Assembly: GCF_031755915.1 (NCBI RefSeq)
Contig: NC_083386.1
Span: forward strand, 19,825,001 to 19,889,000
Length of the DNA: 64,000 bases
DNA from: Ziziphus jujuba
Taxonomy: Eukaryota > Streptophyta > Magnoliopsida > Rosales > Rhamnaceae
Direction: 5' to 3'
Within the stretch, counting starts at the first letter, position 1. Each line of letters opens with the position of its first letter. Below the pieces are notes generated by a model, which was not told where the DNA came from, searched no databases, and saw nothing but the letters and a program-made list of their open reading frames with translations. The position numbers and the translations under genes are program-made. Positions 10,031-21,613 of the stretch are shown one piece after another.

Positions 10031-13000
10031 TCACTTTCTAATTCACTATGAAGATGTACAACTCAAAAAATGCATTCTAAACTTTCTAATTCACTACCAT
10101 AAACCCAAAAATCCTAATATTTAGCATTGAATAGTTTAACTCCACCAAAATACCCGAAACTCATAAACCTCAAAATTGGTGTTTTTAATTATTTCCATAA
10201 TTTCAATCATTTAAACTTTTCGAAAGCATCTATAAAACAATTGGAATCTAAAATAGCAAGTCAAGTCAACGGAAATTGTAATTATGATCCGAATTTAGTC
10301 AAACCTATTTGACCCCAAAACCCTCAAAATTTAATTTTCTCAAAATTGAACTAAAATATGCAATTCATATATCAAAACAAAGTTTGAGACATTTAGAGTA
10401 AGAAACTATCTTCAAATGAAACTAATGATGACCATAGGTTTTTGGAAAATCAAAGATAAAGTGTTGTTGAAATATTATTTTGCTATTAAGAAAAATGAAG
10501 ACATTTTTTAGCTTGAAGGATGCAAAAAATGAACTCACAAGGTCAAAAATATGTGGAAAGAACCTTTTCCATAGTCAAAAGTGCTCGAATTGTGGATATC
10601 AGGTAATGGAATCAATGAACTTTCCAATGATATTTCAATGAGATTGTAGAGACTATTCGGTCATATTTTTGTTGGAAAAAGTTCCTTGTCATGCAAGCTT
10701 TCTGAGGTCAGAAAGAAATCCTTATAGAGAGATAACAATGGTGGCTACCATTTTGAGGTGGAAAGAGAAAGAATATAACCCAAGAAAGAAGATGACCCAA
10801 TTTAACTTAATTTTCATGCCATATATTTAGAAAAATATTACTAAATTATTTTGACTATAACTTTCAAACAGTAACTCCAATTTTAGCATTCCACATGTCG
10901 ACGAACTCATATCGATGGGCTTTACGTAATGATATAAAAGTCAAAGCCAAATTCCATTTCTAAACAAGTCAAACTTGGTCCTACTTAAAAGTAAAATGTG
11001 GTCAAACTTGGTCAATTGTAGTCAAGACACTCAAAAATTCAAATTCATGGTGTTTTTCGAGAGTTGTCGTTACAACCTTATCCCTTATGAAAATTTGGTC
11101 CGTGAAATTTCATACTTTGTTATAGGAACATGCAAGAAAGTCAACCCGCATGGTCTAATTGCTCAATCTAATATAGCTTAATTTCTTGAGAAACCACAAG
11201 TTTTCCATTAGCAGAATCTACTTGTCCATGAGATCTGACTCAAACCGAGCTCACACTTGGAGAACACTATTAGCATAATGCAAACCATAAAGCACTAACA
11301 TTCTAACTCTAAAACGATAACACTTTTAACTTCACGAAATAAAAGTCAACCCCTTAATACAATAACCACTATAAAAAACTATAATATCTCCACAAATAGT
11401 CCAAATACAAGAATCAACCAACAGTGATCAACAACAACTCCACCAAAATTATAACAGTAACAAGAGACCTCTATTAACTCCTAAAACAAAATCGAATAAG
11501 AATCTATCTTCCAACGATCAATTCCAAAGCTATCTCAAAACCATTAATTACTCTTACAAAAAATCACATCATTTACCAATTATAACTAACTCTTATCCAT
11601 TTGTCACCCAAAGGAAAATTTATAACTTAGATCTAATCTCCCAAACCAAATACTAGTGATCCAAATTAAATTTGAGATCGTTCTTTTTGCCTTTCTCCTT
11701 AACCTCTCAACTTCTTTCCTTTCTTGTCCATAATCATCGTTGATTCTCTAATCTTCCTATCATTGAACGATATAGTCCTTTTCATTAATTTACCAAAATC
11801 ATGGAACAAACTTTCCACAATTATTCTAATAAAAAACCTCAAAACTCTCATAAAACCTAATATAATCCTCAAAATTATCAACCCACAAGTAGCAAAAGAT
11901 ACCATCAACTGCCAAATAAAACACAAAAGGGAACAAAATCCAAAAGATCAAGTCCTAGCTCTCTCACAAATCCAGTATATACTCTTGAGAAAACTACATC
12001 CCCAATTTTTGAGTAGTTTCCAATAATACATCAACAAAGAAATTTAAGTTTTAATCCTAGTATCACATCCTAATACTAAGAAACTAAATGGTAGATTCTC
12101 AAATTATTAAAAGGTACTCATCTTACATTTTATAGTCTTTTTATATTCTCCAAATCAATTATTTCTTAACATATAGAAAAATCATCGAAACGTATTAACC
12201 ACATATGCTATATTAACCATAAGAGAAAGTATCTAATGCATTGCTTATGAAGTATACATCTCATAATAAAATAGAAATCAAATTGATAATGATTTGGGTA
12301 TCTGCTAGGTTATGACGAACATTTTGCCTTTGCTTACATGTCATCCTCTCTGACCTCCACCTTTAGGTATAGCTTTATAATGCTACCCAGTATTATTCGA
12401 ATCTTTTACAATTAGGTTTGCCTATGCCTTATATATTTTAGTATTAATAATCCATTGCTAAATCTAGGAACTCCAATATTGCTATGCATCAAATGAGGAT
12501 AATCTCACTTGTAATGGCCCAACTGTACACAATAGAAATGATTCTCTCGCTTTTAGCAATCTTAGACTAATGTTTGCCACATGAACTACAGGAAACACGA
12601 AGAACATCTTTAAACTGTGTTCAAAATTTCATAACTATGGAAACATCAAAATTATGGATATTGAGCTCACATCTGGTCTTCAAGTTTCTATGTAGCTTCT
12701 TCATTTGTAAGATTGCTTCACAATATTTTTCTCAATGGCAAGATCTTGGTATGTAATATATAGTCTTTTTTGTAGCGAGTTCTTACTAATTGCTCCTCAC
12801 ATATTAACATCATATAAATAAAAGAATATTTCTAGTAAATTTTTTTTTCTCATGTTGATAGCAACTCAAAAGATCATTACACCCTTATCTATAAAGTCAC
12901 AAACTGAATCAAGATCTTCAAGCATCCAAGATAAGAGATAAGTGTCGAATACACTTCATATAAAAGAAAAGTGAACTTTAAAGTCACATCCGAACAAATC

Positions 13001-13296
13001 AATATAGTTGTAACATATACACATGTATAGAAAGAAAAATGAAACATCGAAAACCGATGTTGCAACTCAAATATCGCAACTAAGCCTAACAAATATCAAG
13101 ATAAAAGGCAAATGTTATAAGGATAAAATAATATTGAAATGAAATGATGATGTAACTTAAATGTCACTTTGCCACCAAACCAACATCAAGAATGAGAACA
13201 AATGTTGAAAATGATAAAATAAATATCTCAAGGAAAAGGAAGCACACATAAGTACGAATCTATAGGAATAAGAAACCTAATGCTTTGATACCAAGT
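10031..13296 (-). mobile_element. Unresolved region with gag-like remnant of element X
   Basis: No intact gene is visible. Near 12555-12490 the minus strand reads FYCVQLGHYK-stop-DYPHLM, a decayed CCHC zinc knuckle of a gypsy gag. Near 12365-12295 it reads GKMFVIT, resembling the gag-protease junction of Tekay/Del-type elements. Stops are everywhere. With the LTR and primer site at 13281-15267, this is taken as the internal region of element X. The part from 10031 to about 12000 is AT-rich, includes strings typical of plant LTRs (near 10860-11110), and holds nothing else I can name. Confidence 0.4.
13281..13293 (-). promoter_or_regulatory. Element X primer-binding site (tRNA-iMet type)
   Basis: TGGTATCAAAGCA on the minus strand, one mismatch from the usual TGGTATCAGAGCA. 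It starts three bases inside the LTR end (TGACAAAAC at 13297 on the plus strand). It marks the LTR to its right as the 5' LTR of a minus-strand element. Confidence 0.55.
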
Positions 13297-13364
13297 TGAC
13301 AAAACTTTATCGTATTTCCCATTAAAAATTTAGTAAAACATCCCTGTAATTTGGATATAATCAA

Positions 13365-14741
13365 TCACTAGGGCTCAAGCTAAGAGGTTTAAGGATAACC
13401 TTGCTGCCTTTATCCAGAGAGTAATTCATTCTCAAAAGGGCTTGTCCTTACCTGAAGATAAAAGACCTGTTTTAAGTATCCAAGTGGTGGAGGCTAATAC
13501 ATTGGATACTCTTATATCGGACATTTTATATCGGACACCCTTGTCTCGGACATCGGAGCTTTACCTCGGACATCTGGTCTCAGACATCAGAGCCTTGCCT
13601 CGAACATCTGATCTCGGACTTCGAACATCGGATGTAACTTAGCTCGGACAAACATCAGTTAGCTCGGCCAGACACAACTTAGCTTGGACAGATATCAGTT
13701 AGCTCGGCCAGACACAACTTAGCTCGGACAGACATCAGTTAGCTCGGTCAGACACAAGTTGGCTCGGACAGATATGAGTTAGTTCGGATAGATATAAGTT
13801 AGCTTGGACATCAGGCAGACATAAGTTAGCTCGGTTGAAGACATAATTCAGCCTAGATGTCAAAGTCAACTCGTTACCTAATTTGCAATTGACTTTTATT
13901 TCTTTTTGGGTTTTTGTTTATTTATTTTCTGGACATCTGATCTTGGACTTTGGACATCGAATGTAACTTAGCTCGGACAGACATCAGTTAGCTCGGCCAG
14001 ACACAACTTAGCTCGGACAGACATTAGTTAGCTCGGCCAGACACAACTTAGCTCGGACAGACATCAGTTAGCTCGGTCAGACATAAGTTGGCTCGGACAG
14101 ACATGAGTTAGTTCAGATAGACATAAGTTAGCTCGGACATCAGGCATACATAAGTTAGCTCGGTTGAAGACATAGTTCAGCCTAGATGTCAAAGTCAACT
14201 CGTTACCTAATTTGCGATTGACTTTTATTTCTTTTTGGGTTTTTGTTTATTTATTTTCTGGACAAATAACTATAGGAAAGTTTTTATTTTATTGTAAATT
14301 AATTAATTCCTAATTTAATATAAAGGAATTAATTAATCGAACTTAGATTAGGAAAGGAAGTATAGTTGCGGCCAACTAGATTTCCTTATGTGTGTGGCTG
14401 GTTTTATCTAGGGTTTTTAGGGTTTATTTTGTTTCTTTCAAAGCCTATTTAAAGGCTTATTTTTCAATGAGAATACAACTTTGATTTGATAAAGAAAATA
14501 TTTGTGAGATTAATTATCTCTTTGTTCTTTGAGAACACCTAAAACACCATTGGAGAGTTGGTTGTTTTGGCTTGACTTATCAATAGGTTTTCCATTCCCT
14601 ATTGTGGCGTCTACATTATACCAAGATTTCTAACCACAGGTTGGTTAGGGGTTGAGGTCAATTCCATTAGAACTTGAACTTAATTAAGATCCAGGCTAAT
14701 ATAATACGGGTTTAGGAGCAGGTCGTCCTAGGTTCGTATCA
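13365..14741 (+). repeat. L3: partial LTR of the CRM-like family, plus orientation
   Basis: Starts at tcactagggctcaagc, about 80 bp inside the family's LTR start, and ends ggttcgtatca. It still encodes the pol tail (AKRFKDNLAAFIQ, PVLSIQVVEA). It is longer than other LTRs of the family because of an internal 329-bp duplication. No internal element is attached. The 5' truncation and small target deletion do not fit simple solo-LTR formation. Confidence 0.8.
13602..14259 (+). repeat. 329-bp tandem duplication containing a 20-bp minisatellite
   Basis: Copy 1 is 13602-13930 and copy 2 is 13931-14259; both begin gRacatctgatct and end ttattttct. Each holds about nine units of a 20-bp repeat (from 13640 and from 13969). 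Type A is tagctcggacagacatcagt and type B tagctcggccagacacaact; they alternate to give a 40-bp higher-order period. A shorter tcggacatcgga motif repeats just before. The copies differ at scattered bases, so the duplication is not very recent. Confidence 0.85.
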
Positions 14742-15267
14742 TAAAATATCATCATATAAAAGTCATACATATTAAGTTAATCCACCAGAGCAATTTAAGG
14801 AATACAAATGAAAAAACACAAAATATAAAAAATGCTTAATATAATTTATATATGAAAACTGGTGAAAGAAAAATATATAATGTCATCACAGTCAAAGGAA
14901 AAGAGCAATAAATATGTAGCAAAAATTAAGAACAGTGAAGATGTGTGAACGTGATATACATAACCTATCAACTAAAGCCTAAGGAAAACGTTAAAAAACA
15001 AAGTTATGAAATAAGCTCAATGAGTGAATAAAAAGTATAATATGAAAATAATTATTATCCTTTTAAATTCTTTTATCTTAAGGCCTCACTTTCAATCTTT
15101 GAAAGTTTTTCTATTTTCAAAACCATTTTTCATAGAATTCATAATTATTCCCATAAACTTAATAGTTTCCATATTGCAATAGATAAAGTAAACAGTATCA
15201 AAAGTTTCAAAATTCTATAAGTAAATTAACATTTTCATATAATATAATCCAAATAAAACCTATATCA

Positions 15268-16101
15268 TTAAGAGGACATGGAATCCAGCCAAGGCATAAT
15301 CAAAAGCATCTAAAAAGGACTTGTACGGACAACATCTCAATTTGGCCGAAAATGTGCTATTTTGCCGCTAGCTTTGACGTTTCTTCTTGTTTGACTTATT
15401 CCAATCAGGGGGCAACACGTGGGAATTATTATTAATCATATTTTGCATCCTAAATGGTATATGGAAACTGATTTGGAGCCTGACCAAGCTGGCTATTGGT
15501 CAAAGATACTTTAGTAGTCAAACTAGTCAAACTAGTCAACTAGTTTCCTAATTTGATTTTGACTTTTTGTTTTAGGAAATTAGTCTTTTATTTGGTTTAT
15601 ATTTATTTATTTGCTGGAAAAATCAACTTAGAAAAGTTAATATTTTATTATTTTCATGTAAATTAATTAATTCCTAATTCAAAACAAAAGAATTAATTAA
15701 TCCAAATTAGATTAGGAAAGCAAATGAATTTCGGCCAAGCTAGGTTTCCTATTCTTTGGTGGCCGGTTTTACTTAGATAATTAAGGTTTTATTTTGTAAC
15801 TTTTTAGTCTATTTAAGGGGTTATTTTATCAATAATATTCAGTACCTTATTCATATAAAAAATTATTTGTGAGATTAAATTCTCTTTGTTTTCTTTGAAC
15901 ACCTAAAACATCATTAGTGAATGAGTGTTTTAATTTTGACTTATCAATAGGATATCCATTATCTATTGTGGCATCTTCATTATACTAAGGTTTCTAATCA
16001 CAGGTTAGTTATGGGTTAAGGTGACTATTAGAACTTGAACATAATTAGATCCGAACTAACATAATACGGGTTTAGGCACAGGTCGTACTAGGTTCGTATC
16101 A
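15268..16101 (+). repeat. L4: partial LTR of the CRM-like family
   Basis: Plus orientation, from ttaagaggacatggaatcc to aggttcgtatca. It corresponds to the inner 830 bp or so of the family's LTR and lacks the pol-tail end. It belongs to the subtype without the 20-bp minisatellite. It starts where the X LTR ends. Confidence 0.75.
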
Positions 16102-16580
16102 AAATTGGTCAAAGTCAACTTAGTAAAAAAGATAGTATTTTAGTTTCCTAATTTGATTTCTACTTTTTGTTTTAGGAAATTACCTTTACTTTTGGTTTTT
16201 ATTTATTTATTTGCTAACAAATAAGTTTAGGACATTTATAATTTTATTATTTTCAATGTAAATTAATTAATTCCTAATTCAAAAATAAAGGAATTAATCA
16301 ATCAAAATTAGATTAGGAAAGAGAGAGAAAATTCGGCCACATTAGGAAACAACAAGGCATGGTCGGTTTTTGTTTTAGCTTTTAGGGTTTTATTTTGTTT
16401 TCTTTTAGCCCATAAAAAGGGCTTGTTTTTTTAGGAAGAACACACCATTAATAATATTCAGAATTTATTTTGTGAGATTGAATTTCTCTTTGTTCTTTTG
16501 AATACCTAAAACATCATTAGTGAGTAAGTGTTTTACTTTGACTTATCAATAAAAAATTCATCACCTATTATGGCATCTTC

Positions 16581-17620
16581 TGATGCGAACCTGCCCGAGC
16601 TCACACCACCGACAACTCACTGGGGTACTGATCCGATACGGATGAAGACTGGACCGATCACTAGGGCTCAAGCCAAGAGGTTTAAGGACAATCTTGCTGC
16701 CTTTATCCAGAAAGTAATTTATTCTCAAAAGGACTTGTCCATACCTGAAGATAAAAGACCTGTTTTAAGTATCCAAATGGTGGAGGCTGATACATCGGAT
16801 ACTCATACATCGGACACTTTATATTGGACACCCTTGCCTCGGACATCGGAGCCTTGCCTCGAACATCTGATCTCGAACTTCGGACATCGGATGTAACTTG
16901 GCTCGGCCAGACACTACTTAGCTCGGACAGACATCAGTTAGCTCGGCCAGACACAACTCAGCTCGGACAGACATCAGTTAGCTCGGCCAGACACAAGTTA
17001 GCTCGGACATCAGGTAGACATAAGTTAGCTCGGTTGAAGACATAATTCAGCTTAGATGTCAAAGTCAACTCGTTACCCAATTTGCGATTGACTTTCTTTC
17101 TTTTTGGGTTTTTTATTTATTTACTTTCTGGACAAATAACTTTAGGAAGGTTTTTATTTTATTCTTTCCATTGTAAATTAATTAATTCCTAATTTAATAT
17201 AAAGGAATTAATTAATCAAACTTAGATTAGGAAAGGAAGTATACTTTCGGCCAACTAGGTTTCTTTATGTGTGTGGCCGGTTTTTCCTAGAGTTTTTAGG
17301 GTTTGTTTTGTTTCTTTCAAAGCCTATTTAAAGGCTTATTTTTATATAAGAATATAACTTTGATTCGATTGAGAAAATACTTGTGAGATTAATTATCTCT
17401 TTGTTCTTTGAGAACACCTAAAACCCCATTAGAGAATTGGTTGTTTTAGCTTGACTTATCAATAGGTTTTCCATCCTCTATTGTGGCGTCTACATTATAC
17501 TAAGGTTTCTAACCACAGGTTGATTAGGGGTTGAGGTCAATTCCATTAGAACTTGAACTTAATTAAGATCTGGGCTAATATAATACGGGTTTAGGAGCAG
17601 GTCGTCCTAGGTTCGTATCA
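16581..17620 (+). repeat. L5: complete solo LTR with target duplication
   Basis: 1040 bp, TGATGCGAACC...GGTTCGTATCA, flanked by TCTTC at 16576-16580 and 17621-17625. This copy fixes both ends of the family's LTR. It encodes the pol tail from its second codon region (TPPTTHWGTDPIRMKTGPIT, RAQAKRFKDNLAAFIQ), ending inside the repeat zone. A solo LTR arises by recombination between the two LTRs of a full element. Confidence 0.92.
16897..17043 (+). repeat. 20-bp minisatellite in L5
   Basis: About six units of the tagctcggacagacatcagt type alternating with the ggccagacaca type. It occupies the same LTR position as the arrays at 13640 and 34300 but has a different unit number. Confidence 0.8.
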
Positions 17621-17746
17621 TCTTCGATATACCAAGGCTTCTAATCAGGTTGGTTAGGGGTCAAAGTGACCATTAAAACTTGAACATAATTAGATCCGAG
17701 CTAATATCATACGGGTTTAGGTGCAAGTCATCCTAGGTTCATATTA

Positions 17747-18396
17747 GGTGTCATACTAGCCTTTTCTTTAAGCTTTTTGGTCTCCCTCCTTTGTTGCATT
17801 TGAAGTTGATCTCTAATTACTACTTTTGGAGTTAGTGGCTCCAACTTAAACTTTTTCCTTATAAATTTAAATACAATGGAATTCTCTCTTCCATAATGTA
17901 TGGCATCCTTATCAAATTGCCATGGCCTATCCAATAAAATATGACTCGCATGCATAGGAATAACATCACACAATACAACATCCACATATTTATCAATGCT
18001 GAATTTTACTTTGGCTTGTTTATTTACTTTCATCTATCCACTATCATTAAGCCATTGTAATCTATATGGTTCTAGATGTTTAATGGTTGCTAACCCTAAT
18101 TTATCAACTACCAAAGTACTAATTTCATTTGCACAGCTCCCACTATCAACTATCATACTACAAATGTTACCTTGAATTTCACATCGGGTGCGGAAGATGT
18201 TCTCGCTTTGAATTTGGTCCTCATATTTGTACACAATTAGAACCCTCCTTTCCACCAAGCTCAATTTAGCCCTAGATTCTTTGAGTGTTTTGGATTCCTT
18301 AAGTTCTTCATCTCCTATTTCTCCACCATCAATTTCAGTTTCAGCATCACTTTCTTCACTTTCGGACTCTATTTCACCATTACCTTTCCATACCAT
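17747..18396 (-). pseudogene. G2 aspartic protease
   Basis: Fragments 18396-18034 and 18033-17747, separated by a single stop (NDSG-stop-MKVNKQAKVKF). The catalytic region reads CSMIVDSGSCANEISTLVVD, with DSG intact, and [17 protein letters not shown]. The start of the linker (DQLQMQQRRETKKLKEKASM) is the last family sequence before truncation. Confidence 0.8.
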
Positions 18397-18399
18397 GAT

Positions 18400-19575
18400 T
18401 CTTCTATTCGGGCATTGATTGGCAATGTGTCCTCATCCCTGGCACTTAAAACACACAATTTCATGAGTTCTAGAAGGTTTAGGCTCAGATTTACCTTCAT
18501 TTTTGTGTGCTTAGACAAATTCGATTTTGGACTCCTTTTTTGGCTGTGTGGTGCTTTCTTCTCCAAGTTTCGGCTTATGTCTTCCTTCAAAGGTGGGATT
18601 GCTTCTCCAAGCACTTGGATTTGACCTCCCACTACTTGAAACTCCTCCAAACCGTGTACTTGTTCCCCTCCTCTTGAATTGATTCTTAAGTTTGATAGCC
18701 ACACGCAACATCTCTTCCAATTCCACATATTATTGCAATTCCAATTGGTTAGCTATCTCATGATCCTATCCACCTAGAAACCATGCCATGGTTGCTTCTC
18801 TTTCTTCATTCATACTCAATCTCATCATAAGCATCTCCATCTCCTTGTAATAATCCTCCACGGACCTGTACCTTGTGATAATGATTGGAGTCTTTGATGT
18901 AGCAACCTATGGTAATGGGTCGGTACAAATCACTTCCTCATGGCTCCTTTCACTTGTCGCCAAGTAGTAATCAATTCATTACCTACTCTCCTTCAGGTAT
19001 TTTATTCATTTGTCCACCATTAAAGTGCATAATGTTCAAATTCCATTGCTGCCACTTTTACCTTCTTAGTCTCTGAATAGTTGTGACAATCAAAGATCAT
19101 CTCCATGCGCTCCTCCCATTCCAACTAAGCCTCCGGATCACTTTTTTGCATGAAAGGTGGTATGTTGACCTAAATATTCCCAATATCATCATCCTCATTC
19201 CTTTCTACCCTCCCACGATTTTGCTTGGAGGAGAGCATCGATGTCTTCAAAATCCTCCTCTAAATTATCTCCATAATTACCTCCTTCAAAATCCTCCTTA
19301 TGGCGTTCACAACATCCTCGACCTCGACCTTGGCCACCATAAAATTCTTGCCTAAAATTCGGCCCACCTTATGAAGTCTCTAACTTGTCCATTCTTTGAT
19401 CTATATGATTAAATCGAGCATTTATCCGCTGTAGCTACTCCAGAACTGCCATCATGTCTGTATGCTCATCTCCATTCCCCATAGCTCGGGAATTATCTTT
19501 GAATTCTACGGAATCCTCTTCATTAATTCTCAATGAGCCATCTCCTACACCTCTTCTCATCCTTGAATCTACCAT
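18400..19575 (-). pseudogene. G2 gag, broken
   Basis: ATG at 19575 (MVDSRMRRGVGDGSLRINEE), then about 47 open codons to a stop at 19435. Downstream fragments include ELEEMLRVAIKLKNQFKRRG (18726-18511). The plus-strand text shows the same order of gag segments as G1, with stops and indels throughout. The zinc-knuckle region near 18450-18415 is decayed. Confidence 0.75.
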
Positions 19576-20185
19576 GTTAGTAAATATATTGCAAAAATAT
19601 AATAAATCCTCATCAAATTCACCAAAATTCCACAAACCCATGACCAACAAAGTTCAAATTTGCAAATTTTGTAAATTTATATTTATTACTACAAACACTT
19701 TTTTTTTTTGTTCTTCCTTTTTTTTTTTTATCACAAATAGAATAAGGCAAACACAAATCTGAGCAGTGCCAAAAACAATACAATTCGTAAATTTCAATGC
19801 CATATTCAACAAACCCAATTCTCCAACAAAAAGAAAAACAATTGCACAATCTTAGGTTATTATGCAATATGCTTTCAAAACTCTCTTTTTTTATTTTTTT
19901 TGAATATATGAATGCAAATAATTAAGATCAAACAGCAAAGAAAAATTAACAATAAACTAAATTACTAAGAACAAAGATGAAAAATAACCAACAAACTAGG
20001 AAGAAAAAATACGGTAAGACAAGGAACCTAATTTCGGCTATGAATGATTTTTTTTTTTTAATATGCAGAACATGTAGGAGTATGAAACAATCTTAACCTA
20101 ATGGTAAAATTTTTGATTAACACAAAACAAAATAAAATAAATAAGATAGATCAAACCTGAACAAAATTTTGGCTCTGATACCAAA
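19576..20185 (-). other. G2 leader and primer-binding site
   Basis: Non-coding leader between gag and the 5' LTR, with poly-T/poly-A runs near 19690 and 19890. The primer site at 20172-20183 reads TGGTATCAGAGC on the minus strand, a perfect tRNA-iMet match, two bases after the LTR end. Confidence 0.8.
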
Positions 20186-20266
20186 TGATACGAACCTAGA
20201 TCGACTTGCTCCTAAACCTGTATTATATTAGCCCGAATCAAAAATTAAGTTCAGATTTTAATGGTC

Positions 20267-20271
20267 ACCTT
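20267..20271. repeat. C1 target site duplication (left)
   Basis: ACCTT, repeated at 26433-26437 on the other side of C1. Confidence 0.9.
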
Positions 20272-21235
20272 TGATGGAATTTGGTGTAGGTTTATGTTGT
20301 TGTACCCTGAGCACAATCATTCAAGGTGTTAGTCAAGAATGATTGTTGTTGGTTCTTGGTTCTTGATTTTGTGTTTTTTGGGTTTGTTAAGGTTTTGTTT
20401 CTGGTTTTAATGGAGGTTTAGGGCTCTTGAGAAGGTTGTTAGTTTTAGGGAAGAAGAAGAAAACAAATGTAGTAGTTGAGAGAGAGAGAGAGAGAAACGT
20501 TATTTTTCAAAATTTTTTGAATATTACTTCCTCACGTTTTCATTACAATTTTCACACTTTTAAATACATCAAAAAGAAAATAAGACATGCTGCCATATTG
20601 AGCAATAAATACAAAATCATTAAAAGTAACCAACCAAGTCAAACTACCTCAACTAACTCTAATCAATGGTGCTGGGCATGCAAGAAACCTTCTTTAATGG
20701 GTAGTACAGCTTGTCTAAGGCATTTGAATTTGAAAACCAGCTCCATTTGACTTGAAAATTGGAGGAAAGCCTTTTTGAATATTAAACTATGTTCTAGCCA
20801 AAAATCAGATAAAAAAAAGTCCATTTACCCATTCAAAAATAATCAAACCCGAGGCAGTTTTGTCCAGATTTCTGGGTAACAAAACTGAACAAGGGTCAGA
20901 TTGTTTAGTGCTTAACTCAGCCTTCCCAGCTCCAAATTGGGCCATTTCTTTTGTTGTTGCTTCCTCTGCGTTTCTAGTTTATTATATCCAAAATTCAGAT
21001 CCAAGGAAGTGGACTTATGTTGCTGGAAATACAATTCCAGCAACTAGACAAAAAGGCCCTAAGGTTTAGTTAATTGAGCTTAGGGCATTACAAAAAGGAT
21101 GTTGTTCTTAAACATTACAAGATAAAATAAAATGCATAAACATAAATAATGTTTGGTCTTTGATGTTGCAAAATAAAGAGTGCAAGTGTAACCGAACTAC
21201 CTTGCACATTATGGCAAGATCACCACTTTTCAACA
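20272..21235 (-). repeat. C1 3' LTR
   Basis: 964 bp, TGATGGAATTT...TTCAACA. It is shorter than the other LTR: about 33 bp between gatccaa and gaatccaa (compare 26164-26204) is missing near 21001, and the GA microsatellite near 20478-20494 is shorter. The LTR encodes nothing I recognise. Short open frames in it are incidental. Confidence 0.92.
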
Positions 21236-21613
21236 CTCCTCCTTGGTGTTCTTACTTGAAATATTTAGAAGCTTCCTCAAGGTCTCAAATCTTGCTTTTG
21301 GAAGTGGCTTGGTGAATAAATCTACAAGGTTATCTTCGGTCTTGCTATATTCCAAGCTTACTTCTCTATTTTCTTCAAACTCCCTCAAAGAGTGATACTT
21401 CACCGGTATGTGTTTTGTCCTTCCATGTTGAACGGGGTTCTTGGCTATTGATATGGCTGAGGTGTTGTCACATTTGATGATGGTTGAACCCTCTTGAGGA
21501 TAACCAAGGTCCTTCAATAATTTCCTAAGCCAAATGCATTGATTAGCACATGAAGAGCAAGCAATACTCGGCTTCAGCGGTGCTTTGAGCGATTGTTGCT
21601 TACTGCATTCCAT
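21230..21613 (-). pseudogene. C1 RNase H
   Basis: Reads CSSCANQCIWLRKLLKDLGY, NTSAISIAKNPVQHGRTKHI, KYHSLREFEENREVSLEY and FTKPLPKARFETLRKLL, typical of a copia RNase H C-terminus. A deletion of about 5 bp compared with C2 just upstream (near 21600) shifts it out of the RT frame. The stop codon falls two codons inside the LTR. The purine-rich tract CCAAGGAGGAG (21246-21236) is part of the coding sequence. Confidence 0.85.

Larger units (their letters stand above)
13297..15267 (-). repeat. Element X 5' LTR, split by a CRM-like LTR
   Basis: Two pieces, 13297-13364 and 14742-15267, together about 594 bp, with TG...CA ends. They align with 2300-2885. About 11 bases of X present in the left copy are missing at the insertion point. 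Confidence 0.6.
16102..17746 (+). repeat. L4b: partial LTR split by solo LTR L5
   Basis: Pieces 16102-16580 and 17626-17746, both plus orientation, continuous across the L5 insertion (mid-LTR to a decayed end, ttcatatta). It begins abruptly after L4. Its right end abuts the minus-strand G2 coding remnant, so the junction at 17746/17747 is between opposed fragments. Confidence 0.72.

Noticed and set aside
13640..14160. CRISPR-like array of 20-bp repeats
   Set aside because: Units are directly adjacent with no unique spacers, alternate in two types, and lie in a plant LTR; a minisatellite.
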